A DNA stretch of 64,000 nt from Evansella vedderi (GTDB lineage: Bacteria > Bacillota > Bacilli > Bacillales > Salisediminibacteriaceae), in assembly GCF_030813435.1 (NCBI RefSeq), contig NZ_JAUSUG010000006.1:178808-242807 (forward strand). Reading direction: 5' to 3'. A program made the translations under genes and the position numbers. Under the pieces are notes generated by a model. It did no database searches. It was not told where the DNA came from and was given only the letters and a program-made list of their open reading frames with translations. Positions 23,571 to 34,706 of this stretch are shown here, one piece after another (the stretch's first letter is position 1; the number at the start of each line of letters is the position of its first letter).

Positions 23571-23595
23571 AGAAAAGTATGTTTGAATGAATTTA

Positions 23596-23991
23596 TTAAA
23601 TTTGGGTCGTATCTAATAATTGAACTGCTTCATTTGGTTTTAAGCTATGCGCACCTTTATTAATTAAGTAATCATAAAAACTCTGTGTTGTTTGCGAAAT
23701 AACTGTTGCATAGTTATGTTGTCTTGCCACTGCATAAGAAATCCTTATCATACCTAAGCCTTTACGGGTCTTTCTTTCTGAAGGTGGGAGGAAAATTCTT
23801 GTAATTTCAATGTAATCTCCGTTTTCAGGAATTTGTAAAAAATACATAAGGAAACTATTTGATGAATTTGGATCTCCTATTATTTCAATGTCTTTATCGG
23901 TGGTAGAAATGGCAAATTGAACATTTAGTACTTTAGATAAGTAAGTTTGAAGATTATCGGCAATTTCATTGATTACGATTTGTTTGGTCAT
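23596..23991 (-). CDS. Small GNAT-like protein of unknown substrate
   Basis: This 131-residue protein has a segment RKTRKGLGMIRISYAVAR (residues about 72-89) that resembles the acetyl-CoA pyrophosphate loop of GNAT acetyltransferases, and the later SFYDYLINKGA matches the usual C-terminal GNAT strand-helix. It is shorter than a full GNAT, so it may be a degenerate or minimal member. It is a single reverse gene in the island with its own terminator. Substrate and role are unknown. Confidence 0.55.
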   Translation of the reverse strand: MTKQIVINEIADNLQTYLSKVLNVQFAISTTDKDIEIIGDPNSSNSFLMYFLQIPENGDYIEITRIFLPPSERKTRKGLGMIRISYAVARQHNYATVISQTTQSFYDYLINKGAHSLKPNEAVQLLDTTQI

Positions 23992-24233
23992 TAAGAATAC
24001 CTCATTTCAATTAAATTTTAAAGCACATGGATAATTATACCTATTGTATTCTATTTAGTAAAAGAGAGTTTTCATTATATTAATTAATAGCTCGATAATT
24101 AAAGAAATGGAGCAGTTCAATCGAACTGTGTTTTTTATTTTAAAATATTTTGCTATTTCGGTTTACACATTTTTCGAAGCCAATACAATGCTGGTGTCAG
24201 TAAAACAAACTAAAACGAAACGGGGAATTTAAA

Positions 24234-24808
24234 ATGTTAAATAGAATTGTTTATGGCGGAGAAGTGTACTACAAAGTTACAGACTTAGCAGAACTGTTTG
24301 AGCTATCACAATATAAAATTAAAAAAATCTTAAAGGAGCAAGAAATTGAAACAACTACGCTCAAGGGATTTGGTCGTTCATTATTTGTAATAGAGAAAAA
24401 TGTATGTGCTATTGAAGTTAATGGGGAAATTACCATCATTAAAACGGAAGTTAAAGAAACTAAGAAGAAAGAGCTTAGTAATGATTTTAAAAAAACTATG
24501 AAAAAAACTGCGAAGCTTGGTAGATATAATAAACAAGCTACTAATGTTATTCCTTTAAAAAGAAAAAGGAATAATGAAAGTGACCAAAATATTGAAGCCC
24601 TTCAAAAAGAGCATTCAAAGTTGATAAAACAGGGTTCTGCAATATATTTTAATTTCCACACGAAAGGAAAAGAATCTATTGCTAAGGAAATTGTTCAACG
24701 GCATTTGGGAAAAGGAGGCTTTTTAAAGAAACTGATGTTAATGATATTGTAGCAGTTCGCTCAATCGTTGCAGAGTTTCAAAATAAATACGTTGAATTAT
24801 ACCCCTAA
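24234..24808 (+). pseudogene. DNA-binding island protein with a 3' frameshift
   Basis: The frame from ATG 24234 encodes a MerR-like or excisionase-like helix-turn-helix (YYKVTDLAELFELSQYKIKKILKEQ) and a basic linker, then runs out at 24752. A +1 frame continues smoothly as ETDVNDIVAVRSIVAEF to a stop at 24806-24808, which looks like the true C terminus. The shift falls around 24725-24735 next to short A and T runs. It could be a real lesion or a sequencing error. Function unknown; an island regulator is likely. Confidence 0.5.
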
Positions 24809-25442
24809 ACAATTCTTAGGGGAAAAGAAGTATTATGTTTATACACATGAGCTTAAAGGTTCTATTATATATGTAGGAAAAGGTTCAAGAAGAAGAGCGT
24901 TTGAATTTTCGAGAAGGAGCAAATTGTGGAGTGAAGTCGTAGGTATTAATGTGAGTTCTGTAAAAGTTTCTATTGTAAAATGGTTTGATTATGAAGAAGA
25001 TGCTTATAAATATGAAGGAACTTTAACTAAACATTTTAAAAGTTTAGGACAGTGTCAAGCCAATTTAAGTATCGGAAAGAAACATTCGGAAAAGACAAAA
25101 CGACTATTGAGCGAAAAAGGGAGAGGTAAACATAACACTATGTCAGGCAAAGAATTTAGTCCTGAGCATAAGCATAAGTTAAGTAAATCTAAAACAGGAG
25201 AAAAAAATCATATATACGGAAAAACAGGTGCAAAGCATAGTAGTTCCAAAAGGGCAGTAGCATTATTACCAGATGGATATAAAATTGAAGCTCCTTCAAG
25301 AAATGAGTTGGCTAATATAATAATGAAAGAATACGGTATAAGCGCCAGTATGATTAATCAAATGATTTTAACAGGAAAGCCATTTCAAGCACGATACAAG
25401 AAACATGAAAAGGCTAGAGGACTAATTGTGAAATATGTATAG
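24768..25442 (+). CDS. GIY-YIG homing-type endonuclease
   Basis: This protein has about 224 residues, with the start uncertain (TTG 24768 or a nearby codon). The N-terminal GIY-YIG domain is seen in KYYVYTHELKGSIIYVGKGS (the two half motifs) with a following Arg-rich helix and a Glu in YKYEGTL. The middle has NUMOD3-like repeats (HSEKTKRLLSEKGRG, FSPEHKHKLSKSKTG, NHIYGKTG) and the end a NUMOD1-like DNA-binding helix (SRNELANIIMKEYGIS). This is the layout of free-standing I-TevI-type enzymes of phages and introns. It overlaps the end of the frameshifted gene and may have been inserted there. Confidence 0.75.
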   Translation: MQSFKINTLNYTPKQFLGEKKYYVYTHELKGSIIYVGKGSRRRAFEFSRRSKLWSEVVGINVSSVKVSIVKWFDYEEDAYKYEGTLTKHFKSLGQCQANLSIGKKHSEKTKRLLSEKGRGKHNTMSGKEFSPEHKHKLSKSKTGEKNHIYGKTGAKHSSSKRAVALLPDGYKIEAPSRNELANIIMKEYGISASMINQMILTGKPFQARYKKHEKARGLIVKYV

Positions 25443-25744
<302 letters not shown>

Positions 25745-25760
25745 TGATTAGTTAGATTGG

Positions 25761-25790
25761 GAAGCTGCGCGGGAGCGCAGCTTCTTTTAA
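25761..25790 (+). terminator. Original eno terminator, now separated from eno by 11.66 kb
   Basis: GAAGCTGCGC and GCGCAGCTTC form a perfect 10-bp GC-rich stem followed by TTTTAAT, 17 bp after the displaced eno stop. Confidence 0.85.
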
Positions 25791-25914
25791 TATGTTAAAA
25801 AGTGAGGAGGGATGTTACTGAAAAAGGAATTGGAAAAGAAATTGGGTAACATTTAACCAAGAAAAACTACCGAAATTTGAAGAAGTAAATGATTTAGGTA
25901 ACATTTTATTTATA

Positions 25915-26120
25915 AGGCTCTTTTCGTAAACTTTGTTGCTTTTTTAGGTAAGCTTGGAGAAGCGGAAGGCGGCGACTCCAGCGGGAAAAGCAATAGGCGA
26001 AGACCCCGGAGGGTGGTTTTCCCGAGGAGTCTGAGGCATTGCCCGCGGAAAGCGTCCGCCTATAGCGTATCCAAGCCAGCTACTTACTCCTAAAGACAAC
26101 AATCTTTTAGAAAACAGCCT
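25915..26120 (+). repeat. Structured intergenic repeat, family A, before secG
   Basis: The ends are AGGCTCTTTTCGTAAACTTT and CTTTTAGAAAACAGCCT. The core shows GCTTGGAGAAGCGGAAGGCG, GACTCCAGCGGGAAAAGCAA, GAAGACCCCGGAGGGTGG, TCCCGAGGAGTCTGAGG, GCCCGCGGAAAGCGTCCGCC and GCGTATCCAAGCC. It is the cleanest full-length copy (206 bp). The 25791-25914 gap before it holds no gene I can support. Confidence 0.85.
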
Positions 26121-26266
26121 ATTAAAAAAAGTATTTAACTCCCAAATATTACTACCACTCGACTAAACCTGCATCAGCTGTCAAAAAACCAAAAACCAAG
26201 TTGCGCCGTCCTAGTTTTCGTGATATATTTTAAGAAGGTTTAAGTGCCAGTATGGAGGTGTCGATT

Positions 26267-26497
26267 TTGCAGACGTTAGCAACAATTTTACTTATTATTG
26301 TATCCCTTTTACTTATTACTGTAGTTGTTTTACAATCTGGACGCAGCGCTGGTCTATCTGGAGCGATTTCCGGTGGAGCGGAGCAATTGGTTGGTAAGCA
26401 AAAAGCACGTGGTCTAGAGGCTGTACTAGGTAAAGCGACGATCGTTCTTGGAGTGCTTTTCTTCCTATTAACTATTGCAGTTGCATTCTTTATGTAA
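26267..26497 (+). CDS. secG: SecG, preprotein translocase subunit
   Basis: With a TTG start at 26267, seven bases after GGAGGTG, the protein has 76 residues, the standard Bacillus length. The ATG at 26252 would overlap the ribosome binding site. Two membrane spans (TLATILLIIVSLLLITVVVL and ATIVLGVLFFLLTIAVAFF) flank the conserved LSGAISGGAEQL-GKQKARGLE loop. It joins SecYE in protein export. It normally follows eno; the island now separates them. Confidence 0.95.
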   Translation: MQTLATILLIIVSLLLITVVVLQSGRSAGLSGAISGGAEQLVGKQKARGLEAVLGKATIVLGVLFFLLTIAVAFFM

Positions 26498-26515
26498 TAT
26501 AAGTGACGACCATTT

Positions 26516-26544
26516 AGCAGCAGGCACACGCTTGCTGCTTTTTA
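26516..26544 (+). terminator. Terminator of secG
   Basis: AGCAGCAGG pairs with CTTGCTGCT (one G-T pair), followed by TTTTTAATTT. Confidence 0.85.
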
Positions 26545-26657
26545 ATTTGGTTAAAATTAGTCCCCATTGGGAAAATAAGTAGTAGTGAGCAATACACGTG
26601 ACAGACTCGTTGTGCATTAACTATGATTAGAGAGGATTATCTAAGGAGGGGGTTTCT

Positions 26658-27371
26658 ATGATTGGCTGTTTATGTCTCCACGGTTTCACAGGAACACCTG
26701 ATGAATTAAAGGATATCACTTCATACTTAGAGAAAAACCACTGGCTTGTTTATTGTCCAACCTTGCCAGGTCATGGATCCAAGGAGGGGTTAAAGGGTGT
26801 CACCTATAAACATTGGATTTATGCGGCGGAGGTTGCTGTAGAGGAACTCTTAAAGCGTTGTGAAAAAGTTTATGTCATAGGTTTTTCCATGGGTGGAATG
26901 ATTGCAAGCTATATTGCAGCTAATTATCCAGTGGAAAGGCTTGTTCTCATTAGTGCATCGGCCTACTATTTTAACCCAAAGCATATTGTTCAAGAGATAA
27001 CCGGCTGGTCCCTTGAAGGATTGCGTGGAGAAAAATTAATAGACGATAAGATTTATCAATTTTATCGAAAAAAGGTAAAGGAGACACCCCTTCATGCCAC
27101 AAAGGAATTCACTTTAATGGTAAGAAAGCTAAGGGGGCATCTCAAGAACATTACTGTTCCAACATTAATTATTCAAGGGGAACACGATGGTTTAGTTCCT
27201 CCGAGGAAAAGTGCAGAGTTCATTTACCATCAAATACAATCAGAGGAAAAACGACTTTATTTTTTTCCGAATGCAAAGCATTATATTTGGTTTGGGGAAC
27301 AGAAGGAAGCATTATTAGAGCGAATCAATGAGTTTTTGTGCGTAGACAATAAGGAGCAATGCGGTGATTGA
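26658..27371 (+). CDS. Alpha/beta hydrolase, carboxylesterase family
   Basis: This 237-residue hydrolase has the oxyanion segment LHGFTGTPDEL (residues about 7-17), the nucleophile in GFSMGGM (about 77), the acid in QGEHDGLVPP (about 170) and His in AKHYIWFG (about 203). It resembles the Est30/YvaK carboxylesterases and is a paralogue of the next gene. The start has AAGGAGGGGG. A natural substrate is not known. A terminator separates the two esterases. Confidence 0.85.
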   Translation: MIGCLCLHGFTGTPDELKDITSYLEKNHWLVYCPTLPGHGSKEGLKGVTYKHWIYAAEVAVEELLKRCEKVYVIGFSMGGMIASYIAANYPVERLVLISASAYYFNPKHIVQEITGWSLEGLRGEKLIDDKIYQFYRKKVKETPLHATKEFTLMVRKLRGHLKNITVPTLIIQGEHDGLVPPRKSAEFIYHQIQSEEKRLYFFPNAKHYIWFGEQKEALLERINEFLCVDNKEQCGD

Positions 27372-27381
27372 TCCTTGAAAA

Positions 27382-27421
27382 AACATGCCTACTCCTCTTT
27401 AAACAGGCATGTTATTGTTTT
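27382..27421 (+). terminator. Terminator between the two esterase genes
   Basis: AACATGCCT pairs with AGGCATGTT around a 13-base loop, then ATTGTTTTT. Confidence 0.8.
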
Positions 27422-27473
27422 TACAGGACTTATTTTTTTACATATTGGGAATTGGAAAAGGAGAATGGAAACG

Positions 27474-28223
27474 ATGATGAAAGTAACACAACCTAGACCT
27501 TTTACATTTGAAGCGGGTAAACGGGCTGTTTTATTATTACACGGCTTCACTGGCAACTCTGCCGATGTGAGAATGCTGGCGCGATTTTTGGAAAAGAAGG
27601 GGTATACGTCCCATGCCCCTCAATATAAGGGACATGCTGTACCACCGGAGGAGCTGGTGAAATACGGACCAGATGACTGGTGGGAAGATGTACAAGCAGG
27701 CTATAATCACCTGAAGGAATTGGGGTATGATGAGATTGCAGTGGGGGGACTTTCTTTGGGAGGTGTATTTTCCTTAAAAGTTGGGTACACACTACCTGTA
27801 AAGGGAATTATCCCAATGTGTGCCCCTGTGAATATAAAAGGGGAAGAGGAAATGCACCAGGGAGTTCTCGATTATGCCCGGAAGTATAAGCGGCATGAGA
27901 AAAAGCCTGAGGAACAAATTGAACAGGAAATGAAAGAATTCGAAGGCACTCCCCTTCCAACCATTCGGCAATTGCAGAAGTTTAATAAGGATGTAAGGGC
28001 TAATATCGATATGATTTATGCCCCTACTTTAGTAGTACAAGCCCGTCATGATGAAATGATTGATACGAATAGTGCCAACATCATTTATGAAGAAATTCAA
28101 TCCGATTTGAAAGAGTTGAACTGGTATGAAGAATCGGGGCATGTTATTACGTTAGATAAGGAAAGGGATCAATTACACGAGGACGTATATGCTTTCTTGG
28201 AAAAACTAGATTGGACAGTTTAA
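27474..28223 (+). CDS. est: Carboxylesterase of the Est30/YvaK type
   Basis: This 249-residue enzyme starts at ATG 27474 (or 27477) behind AAAGGAG. The frame opens at 27375 but that part overlaps the preceding terminator. Motifs are [28 protein letters not shown] with the Ser nucleophile (about residue 94), [11 protein letters not shown] (Asp) and SGHVITLD (His). Geobacillus Est30 is the characterised relative, cleaving short-chain esters. The gene sits before rnr, as in other Bacilli. Confidence 0.93.
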   Translation: MMKVTQPRPFTFEAGKRAVLLLHGFTGNSADVRMLARFLEKKGYTSHAPQYKGHAVPPEELVKYGPDDWWEDVQAGYNHLKELGYDEIAVGGLSLGGVFSLKVGYTLPVKGIIPMCAPVNIKGEEEMHQGVLDYARKYKRHEKKPEEQIEQEMKEFEGTPLPTIRQLQKFNKDVRANIDMIYAPTLVVQARHDEMIDTNSANIIYEEIQSDLKELNWYEESGHVITLDKERDQLHEDVYAFLEKLDWTV

Positions 28224-28275
28224 CTGCGATGAGCGAAGCCATCGTAATACTCTCAAAGAAAGGAGAGAAAAATAG

Positions 28276-30630
28276 ATGAGCGAAATGACAAAGGAACGCC
28301 TATTGACGTACATGAAGGAAGAAGCGGATAAGCCATTATCCATAAAGGATTTGGAAGAAGCCATGGGGCTTGACGATTCCTCCCAATTCAAAGAGTTTGT
28401 AAAAATGCTCAATGAATTAGAAGAGGAGGGGGAGCTTGTTCGAACACGGAGCAATCGCTATGGCCTTCCTGACAAAATGAATTTACTCCGTGGGGAAGTC
28501 ATTATGCATCCGAAGGGATTTGCTTTTGTTAAAACAGAGGTTGGACAAGACGATGTGTATATTGCTGGTGCGGAGATGAATGGGGCCATGAACCAGGATA
28601 AGGTCCTTGTTCGTTTGCACCCAGGTTCCAGTGGAGCACGTCCAGAAGGTGCGATCATACGCATTTTAGAAAGGGGCGTCAAAACAACGGTTGGGACATA
28701 TGTAGATGATAAGCATTACGGCTTTGTCATCCCAGACGATAAACGAATTCCGAACGATATTTTTATTCCGAAAAACAAAGAGGGCGGTGCCGTTGACGGC
28801 CACAAAGTCCTTGTGGAAATAACGAAATATCCAGAAGGACGAATGAGTGCAGAGGGGCAAGTCCTAGAGGTTCTAGGTCATAAAAATGATCCTGGAGTGG
28901 ATATTCTTTCTGTCATCTACAAACATGGCCTTCCAGGGGAGTTTGAACAGGAAACCCTTGATCACGCTAACTCTGTACCGAATGAAATTGACCCAAGCGA
29001 ATTAGAGAACCGCCGAGATTTGCGTGATGAAACAATCGTTACCATCGATGGTGCAGACGCGAAGGACTTGGATGATGCCGTTCAGGTAAAAAAACTAGAG
29101 AACGGAAACTATCTATTAGGGGTACATATTGCAGACGTTTCCTATTACGTGAAGGAAGGATCCCCTATCGATGTGGAAGCAGCGGAGCGGGCTACAAGTT
29201 GCTACTTAGTAGACCGAGTGATCCCCATGATTCCACACCGTTTATCTAATGGGATCTGTTCCTTGAACCCGCAGGTAGATCGACTAACTCTATCTTGTAA
29301 CATGGAATTTACCCCTACAGGTGAGAGAGTCAACCACGAGATCTATCAAAGTGTTATTAATACGACAGAACGAATGACGTATACAGATGTAAGAAAGATA
29401 TTACAAGAGGAAGATGAGGAAGTAACGAAGCGTTATGAATCATTAATTCCATTTTTTAAAGGCATGGAAGAATTAGCAGAGATTCTTCGTAACAAGCGAA
29501 TGGCTCGAGGAGCTATCGACTTTGATTTTAAAGAAGCGAAGGTTTTGGTTGATGAAGAAGGGACTCCTACGGATGTAGTCATACGGGAGCGCTCTGTGGC
29601 GGAACGCCTTATCGAGGAATTTATGCTTGCAGCTAATGAGACAATTGCGGAGCACTTCCACTGGATGAAGGTACCGTTCATGTACCGTATCCATGAGGAT
29701 CCAGACGAAGAGAAGCTGCAACGCTTCTTAGAGTTCATTACAAACTTTGGTTATGTAGTGAAGGGAGCAGCTAATACGGTTCATCCTCGGGCATTGCAAG
29801 AGTTGTTGGATCAAGTGAAAGGTGAACCAGAGGAAGCGGTCATCAGTACCGTTATGCTTCGCTCCATGAGACAAGCGAAGTATGATCCGGAAAACATCGG
29901 TCACTTCGGCTTATCCGCTGATTTCTATACACACTTCACATCACCGATCCGCCGCTATCCGGACTTAATTGTTCATCGATTAATCCGCACGTATTTAATC
30001 GATGGAAAAACCGACGACGCAACCATTGAAAAATGGAATGAAAAGCTCTATGAAATTGCGAAGCATTCCTCCGAAATGGAGCGGCGTGCAGAGGATGCTA
30101 GCCGGGAAACGGATGAACTGAAAAAGGTTCAGTATATGCTCGATAAGATTGGTGAAGAGTACGATGGGATCATCAGTGGGGTAACGAACTTTGGTCTTTT
30201 TGTAGAACTACCTAACACCATTGAAGGTCTCGTTCACGTCAGCTACTTAACGGATGACTACTATCATTACGACGAAAAGCAATATGCCATGATTGGGGAA
30301 CGGAGCGGTAACGTGTTCCGCATCGGTGACGAGATTGAAGTTCGTGTGGTGAATGTGAATGTAGACGAAAGAATCATCGACTTTGAAGTGGTGGGTATGA
30401 AGCCACGTAAAGAGCGTAAAGCTGCCGATCGTCCAAAGGTTATTCAAGGTGGTATTAGACCAACTCGGAAGAAAAAGGATCAGGATGACGAAAAAGGTAA
30501 TGGAAAGGGACCTCGTGGTAAAGGCAAGGGCAAAAACGGCAGGGGTAAGCAAGGTGGCGGTAAGAAGAAGAAGTTCTTCGAAAATGCACCAAAGGGTAAG
30601 AAGAATAAAGGAAAAAAGAAAAAGAGGTAA
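28276..30630 (+). CDS. rnr: Ribonuclease R
   Basis: This 784-residue 3'-5' exoribonuclease digests structured RNA and assists tmRNA-mediated decay. Domain order: N-terminal winged helix (about 8-70), cold-shock OB folds (about 75-220), the RNB catalytic domain with metal-binding aspartates in [13 protein letters not shown] (about 258-270), the S1 domain ([19 protein letters not shown], about 640-720) and a lysine/glycine-rich tail. The ribosome binding site is AAAGGAG. It lies upstream of smpB and ssrA, so the ribosome-rescue genes are together. Confidence 0.97.
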   Translation: MSEMTKERLLTYMKEEADKPLSIKDLEEAMGLDDSSQFKEFVKMLNELEEEGELVRTRSNRYGLPDKMNLLRGEVIMHPKGFAFVKTEVGQDDVYIAGAEMNGAMNQDKVLVRLHPGSSGARPEGAIIRILERGVKTTVGTYVDDKHYGFVIPDDKRIPNDIFIPKNKEGGAVDGHKVLVEITKYPEGRMSAEGQVLEVLGHKNDPGVDILSVIYKHGLPGEFEQETLDHANSVPNEIDPSELENRRDLRDETIVTIDGADAKDLDDAVQVKKLENGNYLLGVHIADVSYYVKEGSPIDVEAAERATSCYLVDRVIPMIPHRLSNGICSLNPQVDRLTLSCNMEFTPTGERVNHEIYQSVINTTERMTYTDVRKILQEEDEEVTKRYESLIPFFKGMEELAEILRNKRMARGAIDFDFKEAKVLVDEEGTPTDVVIRERSVAERLIEEFMLAANETIAEHFHWMKVPFMYRIHEDPDEEKLQRFLEFITNFGYVVKGAANTVHPRALQELLDQVKGEPEEAVISTVMLRSMRQAKYDPENIGHFGLSADFYTHFTSPIRRYPDLIVHRLIRTYLIDGKTDDATIEKWNEKLYEIAKHSSEMERRAEDASRETDELKKVQYMLDKIGEEYDGIISGVTNFGLFVELPNTIEGLVHVSYLTDDYYHYDEKQYAMIGERSGNVFRIGDEIEVRVVNVNVDERIIDFEVVGMKPRKERKAADRPKVIQGGIRPTRKKKDQDDEKGNGKGPRGKGKGKNGRGKQGGGKKKKFFENAPKGKKNKGKKKKR

Positions 30631-30645
30631 ATGATATGCTGGCAA

Positions 30646-30676
30646 GCCACGGGGGAAGGACATCCGTGGCTTGTTT
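30646..30676 (+). terminator. Terminator-like hairpin after rnr
   Basis: AAGCCACGG pairs with CCGTGGCTT, then GTTTC; the T-run is short. Confidence 0.65.
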
Positions 30677-30762
30677 CAGGAGAGGTGCCCCTAAGAAATT
30701 GAATATCTTACCTTTTTTTGCTATGATGAAGTAATGAGTGAGAGGGAAAGGATGCAAAAATC

Positions 30763-31230
30763 ATGGCAACAGAAGGTAAATTGATCGCACAAAATAAAAA
30801 AGCGAGACATGATTATACTATTGAAGAAACATATGAAGCTGGCATGGTGCTAACGGGAACAGAGATCAAATCCCTGCGAGGCGGCCGTGGAAATCTAAAG
30901 GATTCCTTTGCAAGGGTAAGTAATGGGGAAGTATGGCTGCACAATATGCACATAAGTCCGTATGAGCAAGGAAACCGTTATAATCACGATCCAGTTAGAA
31001 CACGTAAGCTGTTAATGCACCGAAAGGAAATTGATAAGCTTATTGGTCTTACTCGGGAAAAAGGATATACCCTTGTACCTTTAAAGGTTTATATTAAAGG
31101 TGGATTTGCAAAAATTCTTCTAGGCTTAGGTAAAGGGAAGAAGAAGTATGACAAGCGGGAAGACTTAAAGAAGAAGGATGCAAAGCGCGAAATCCAACGT
31201 GCCTTTAAAGACCGTCAGTTAGGTCGCTAG
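30763..31230 (+). CDS. smpB: SmpB, tmRNA-binding protein
   Basis: This 155-residue OB-fold protein delivers tmRNA to stalled ribosomes. Typical segments are [56 protein letters not shown] and the lysine-rich C-terminal tail ([20 protein letters not shown]) that mimics codon-anticodon pairing in the A site. It directly precedes ssrA. A sigma-A promoter for ssrA starts 55 bp after the stop. Confidence 0.97.
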   Translation: MATEGKLIAQNKKARHDYTIEETYEAGMVLTGTEIKSLRGGRGNLKDSFARVSNGEVWLHNMHISPYEQGNRYNHDPVRTRKLLMHRKEIDKLIGLTREKGYTLVPLKVYIKGGFAKILLGLGKGKKKYDKREDLKKKDAKREIQRAFKDRQLGR

Positions 31231-31285
31231 TCGTTCAATTCCCAGTTAATTGGTACGGACTACATCTCATGGTGCAGGTTACCAT

Positions 31286-31313
31286 TTGAACTATCTTCTA
31301 AATATGTTATAAT
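31286..31313 (+). promoter_or_regulatory. Promoter of ssrA
   Basis: TTGAAC at 31286-31291, 16 bp, TATAAT at 31308-31313. It would give a tmRNA precursor with a leader of about 100 nt, removed by RNase P. Confidence 0.6.
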
Positions 31314-31423
31314 CAATTATGTTGTTACGGAAAATACAATTTAATAAGCGATTTTCGCTTTGATCTATTATCTATCCGCAACGCTCTACCTTATATGCCC
31401 GAAACATTCGGTGCACTTATAAT

Positions 31424-31789
31424 GGGGACGTTCTGGATTCGACAGGGGTAGGTCGGGCTTAAGTTGCGAGCCGAGCTGAGTGTCCTCGTATAAAACGCTC
31501 ATCGCCTATAGTTGGCAAAGAAGAAAACAACTTCGCTTTCGCTGCCTAATAAGTAGCGCATAGCGGTTCCTCCCTTCATCGCCCATGTGAAGGTCAAGGG
31601 ACTCACTTATAGTGGGATACGCCTTGCGTCCACCGCCTGAGGACAATAGGAAGAGATCAATCAGGATAGCTGCACGGAAGCCTGTCAATTGGCCGAGGTG
31701 CTAGCGAAATGCTAATAAATTGACTACGCTCGTAGACGCTTAAGTAACGTTGCCCTTGGACGTGGGTTCGATTCCCACCGTCTCCACCA
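31424..31789 (+). ncRNA. ssrA: Transfer-messenger RNA (tmRNA)
   Basis: The tRNA-like ends are GGGGACGTTCTGGATTCGAC at the start and GGTTCGATTCCCACCGTCTCC plus encoded CCA at the end. The tag frame near 31512-31547 reads GKEENNFAFAA and then two stops (TAATAA), so the peptide added to stalled proteins ends in the usual protease signal FAFAA. Length is 366 nt. The element is intact and no island is inserted in it, although ssrA is a common target. Confidence 0.97.
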
Positions 31790-31811
31790 TACATATATAT
31801 GGTGGTTTTTT
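31784..31811 (+). terminator. Terminator of ssrA
   Basis: CCACCAT, six bases, ATGGTGG and TTTTTTTG. The stem uses the 3' CCA of the tmRNA. A second hairpin (AAAGCATAAG/CTTATGCTTT, about 31831-31868) lies just beyond. Confidence 0.85.
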
Positions 31812-32007
31812 TGTTGCTAAATGTAACGTAAAGCATAAGATTTCCGTTTGGAAAGCTTATGCTTTGTTTTTATTTGTAAATGTCAAGCTAACTATGTAAA
31901 TTTTTGATTATTTAAGACTGTACAAAATTACTCTTCATTCTGATAATAGAATTTAATTTCTGAAGACAAGAATTTCTTTTCCTTCGTGTCCACGCTCTTC
32001 CTGCCAG

Positions 32008-32289
32008 CTGGAAAATGTGTATGTATTAGGGGACGCAGCAGGCTATGCATCCTTAGGTGATGCGACCCGAGACGGCTTTGAAAAGGCCTCTACCCTTGAA
32101 TCTATTGTTACAAATAGCAGAGAAAAAGAGGGATTGGAGATAGTTTGGTTTAGAAAAAACATCCTTCTTGTTATAAGTAACTTTTCTTCAGAAAACGTAG
32201 TTTTTCAATTGCCCTAGGAGATAAACTATGAATCTAGTGAACTAGTTATCGGGAACTGTGAAGATGTTAATAACGAAAAAGAGTTTAAA
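32008..32289 (+). pseudogene. Remnant of a GH13 alpha-glucosidase C-terminal domain, cut by a repeat
   Basis: One frame reads NILLVISNFSSENVVFQLP, then a TAG at 32215-32217, then EINYESSELVIGNCEDVN. This matches the C-terminal beta domain of oligo-1,6-glucosidases, compared with NLF..EADFALP in the intact gene at 41558. The frame breaks off exactly where the GAGGCTGGGACA repeat begins at 32290. The upstream part (VLGDAAGYASLGDATRDGFE) is not recognised and may be unrelated scrap. Confidence 0.5.
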
Positions 32290-32421
32290 GAGGCTGGGAC
32301 AAAAGCGTTTTCTTAATGAGAAATCCGAACGGAGCATATAAATCACTTCGGAAATATACTTCGCTATGGTATTGGCATTGTTCGCATTATCATTTAAAAA
32401 CTTTAGTTATGTCCCAGCCTC
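32290..32421. repeat. MITE-like repeat with GAGGCTGGGACA ends
   Basis: GAGGCTGGGACA and TGTCCCAGCCTC are perfect 12-bp terminal inverted repeats enclosing 108 bp. This repeat type is widespread in Firmicutes. No coding capacity. It truncates the alpha-glucosidase remnant. The next 80 bp hold no gene. Confidence 0.8.
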
Positions 32422-32501
32422 TTATTGTACATTTAGTAACCACAAGGGAGCGCAAATCAATAGGGATAAGTGAAAAGGGTTAGGATTACCCATTTGTTAT
32501 G

Positions 32502-32538
32502 AAAAATCCCCCCCTTTTACCTGACTGTGGGGATTTTA
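32502..32538 (-). terminator. Terminator of the neopullulanase gene
   Basis: AAAATCCCC pairs with GGGGATTTT; on the reverse strand TTTTTC follows the stem. Confidence 0.75.
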
Positions 32539-32544
32539 TTTAAT

Positions 32545-34383
<1,839 letters not shown>

Positions 34384-34441
34384 ATTGCCGTAATAATAAA
34401 GATTATTATATTTTTAATTTACTAACATTATTAAAATAAGT

Positions 34442-34456
34442 CAAGCGTTTGCACAC
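34442..34456. promoter_or_regulatory. LacI-type operator, neopullulanase side
   Basis: CAAGCGTTTGCACAC, reading GTGTGCAAACGCTTG on the gene strand, matches the operator shared by the cluster. It lies 140 bp upstream of the neopullulanase start. Confidence 0.7.
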
Positions 34457-34581
34457 TTTATATTTGAAAGGAGAAATAATGGATTCCATTCTTTGTTTAA
34501 AAAGTATTGCTAATTATGTTAATGAAAAGTATAATTTACCTTCGAAACAAGAGTAATCCATTACTATTATTTTTTTACACA

Positions 34582-34599
34582 TTTGCGCAAACGATTTCC
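34582..34599. promoter_or_regulatory. LacI-type operator, alpha-amylase side
   Basis: TTTGCGCAAACGATTTCC lies 108 bp upstream of the alpha-amylase frame. The 34303-34706 interval thus holds a leader hairpin, two operators and, presumably, divergent promoters. A short frame around 34480-34556 has no support as a gene. Confidence 0.7.
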
Positions 34600-34706
34600 T
34601 AATACCTATCGGCAGGTGAGAGGTAGTCTATATTAATAGTTACACTTTATATTGAAAGAGTATCCTAAAAATAGGAAACAAAACTTTTAAAAAAGGAGGA
34701 AATTAA

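Noticed and set aside
31417..31423. TATAAT directly before the mature tmRNA end as its promoter
   Set aside because: It is too close to the mature 5' end; a better promoter lies at 31286-31313 and the precursor is processed.
31424..31789. tmRNA as the integration site of an island
   Set aside because: The 3' end is intact, followed by its own terminator, with no duplicated tmRNA end and no integrase nearby.
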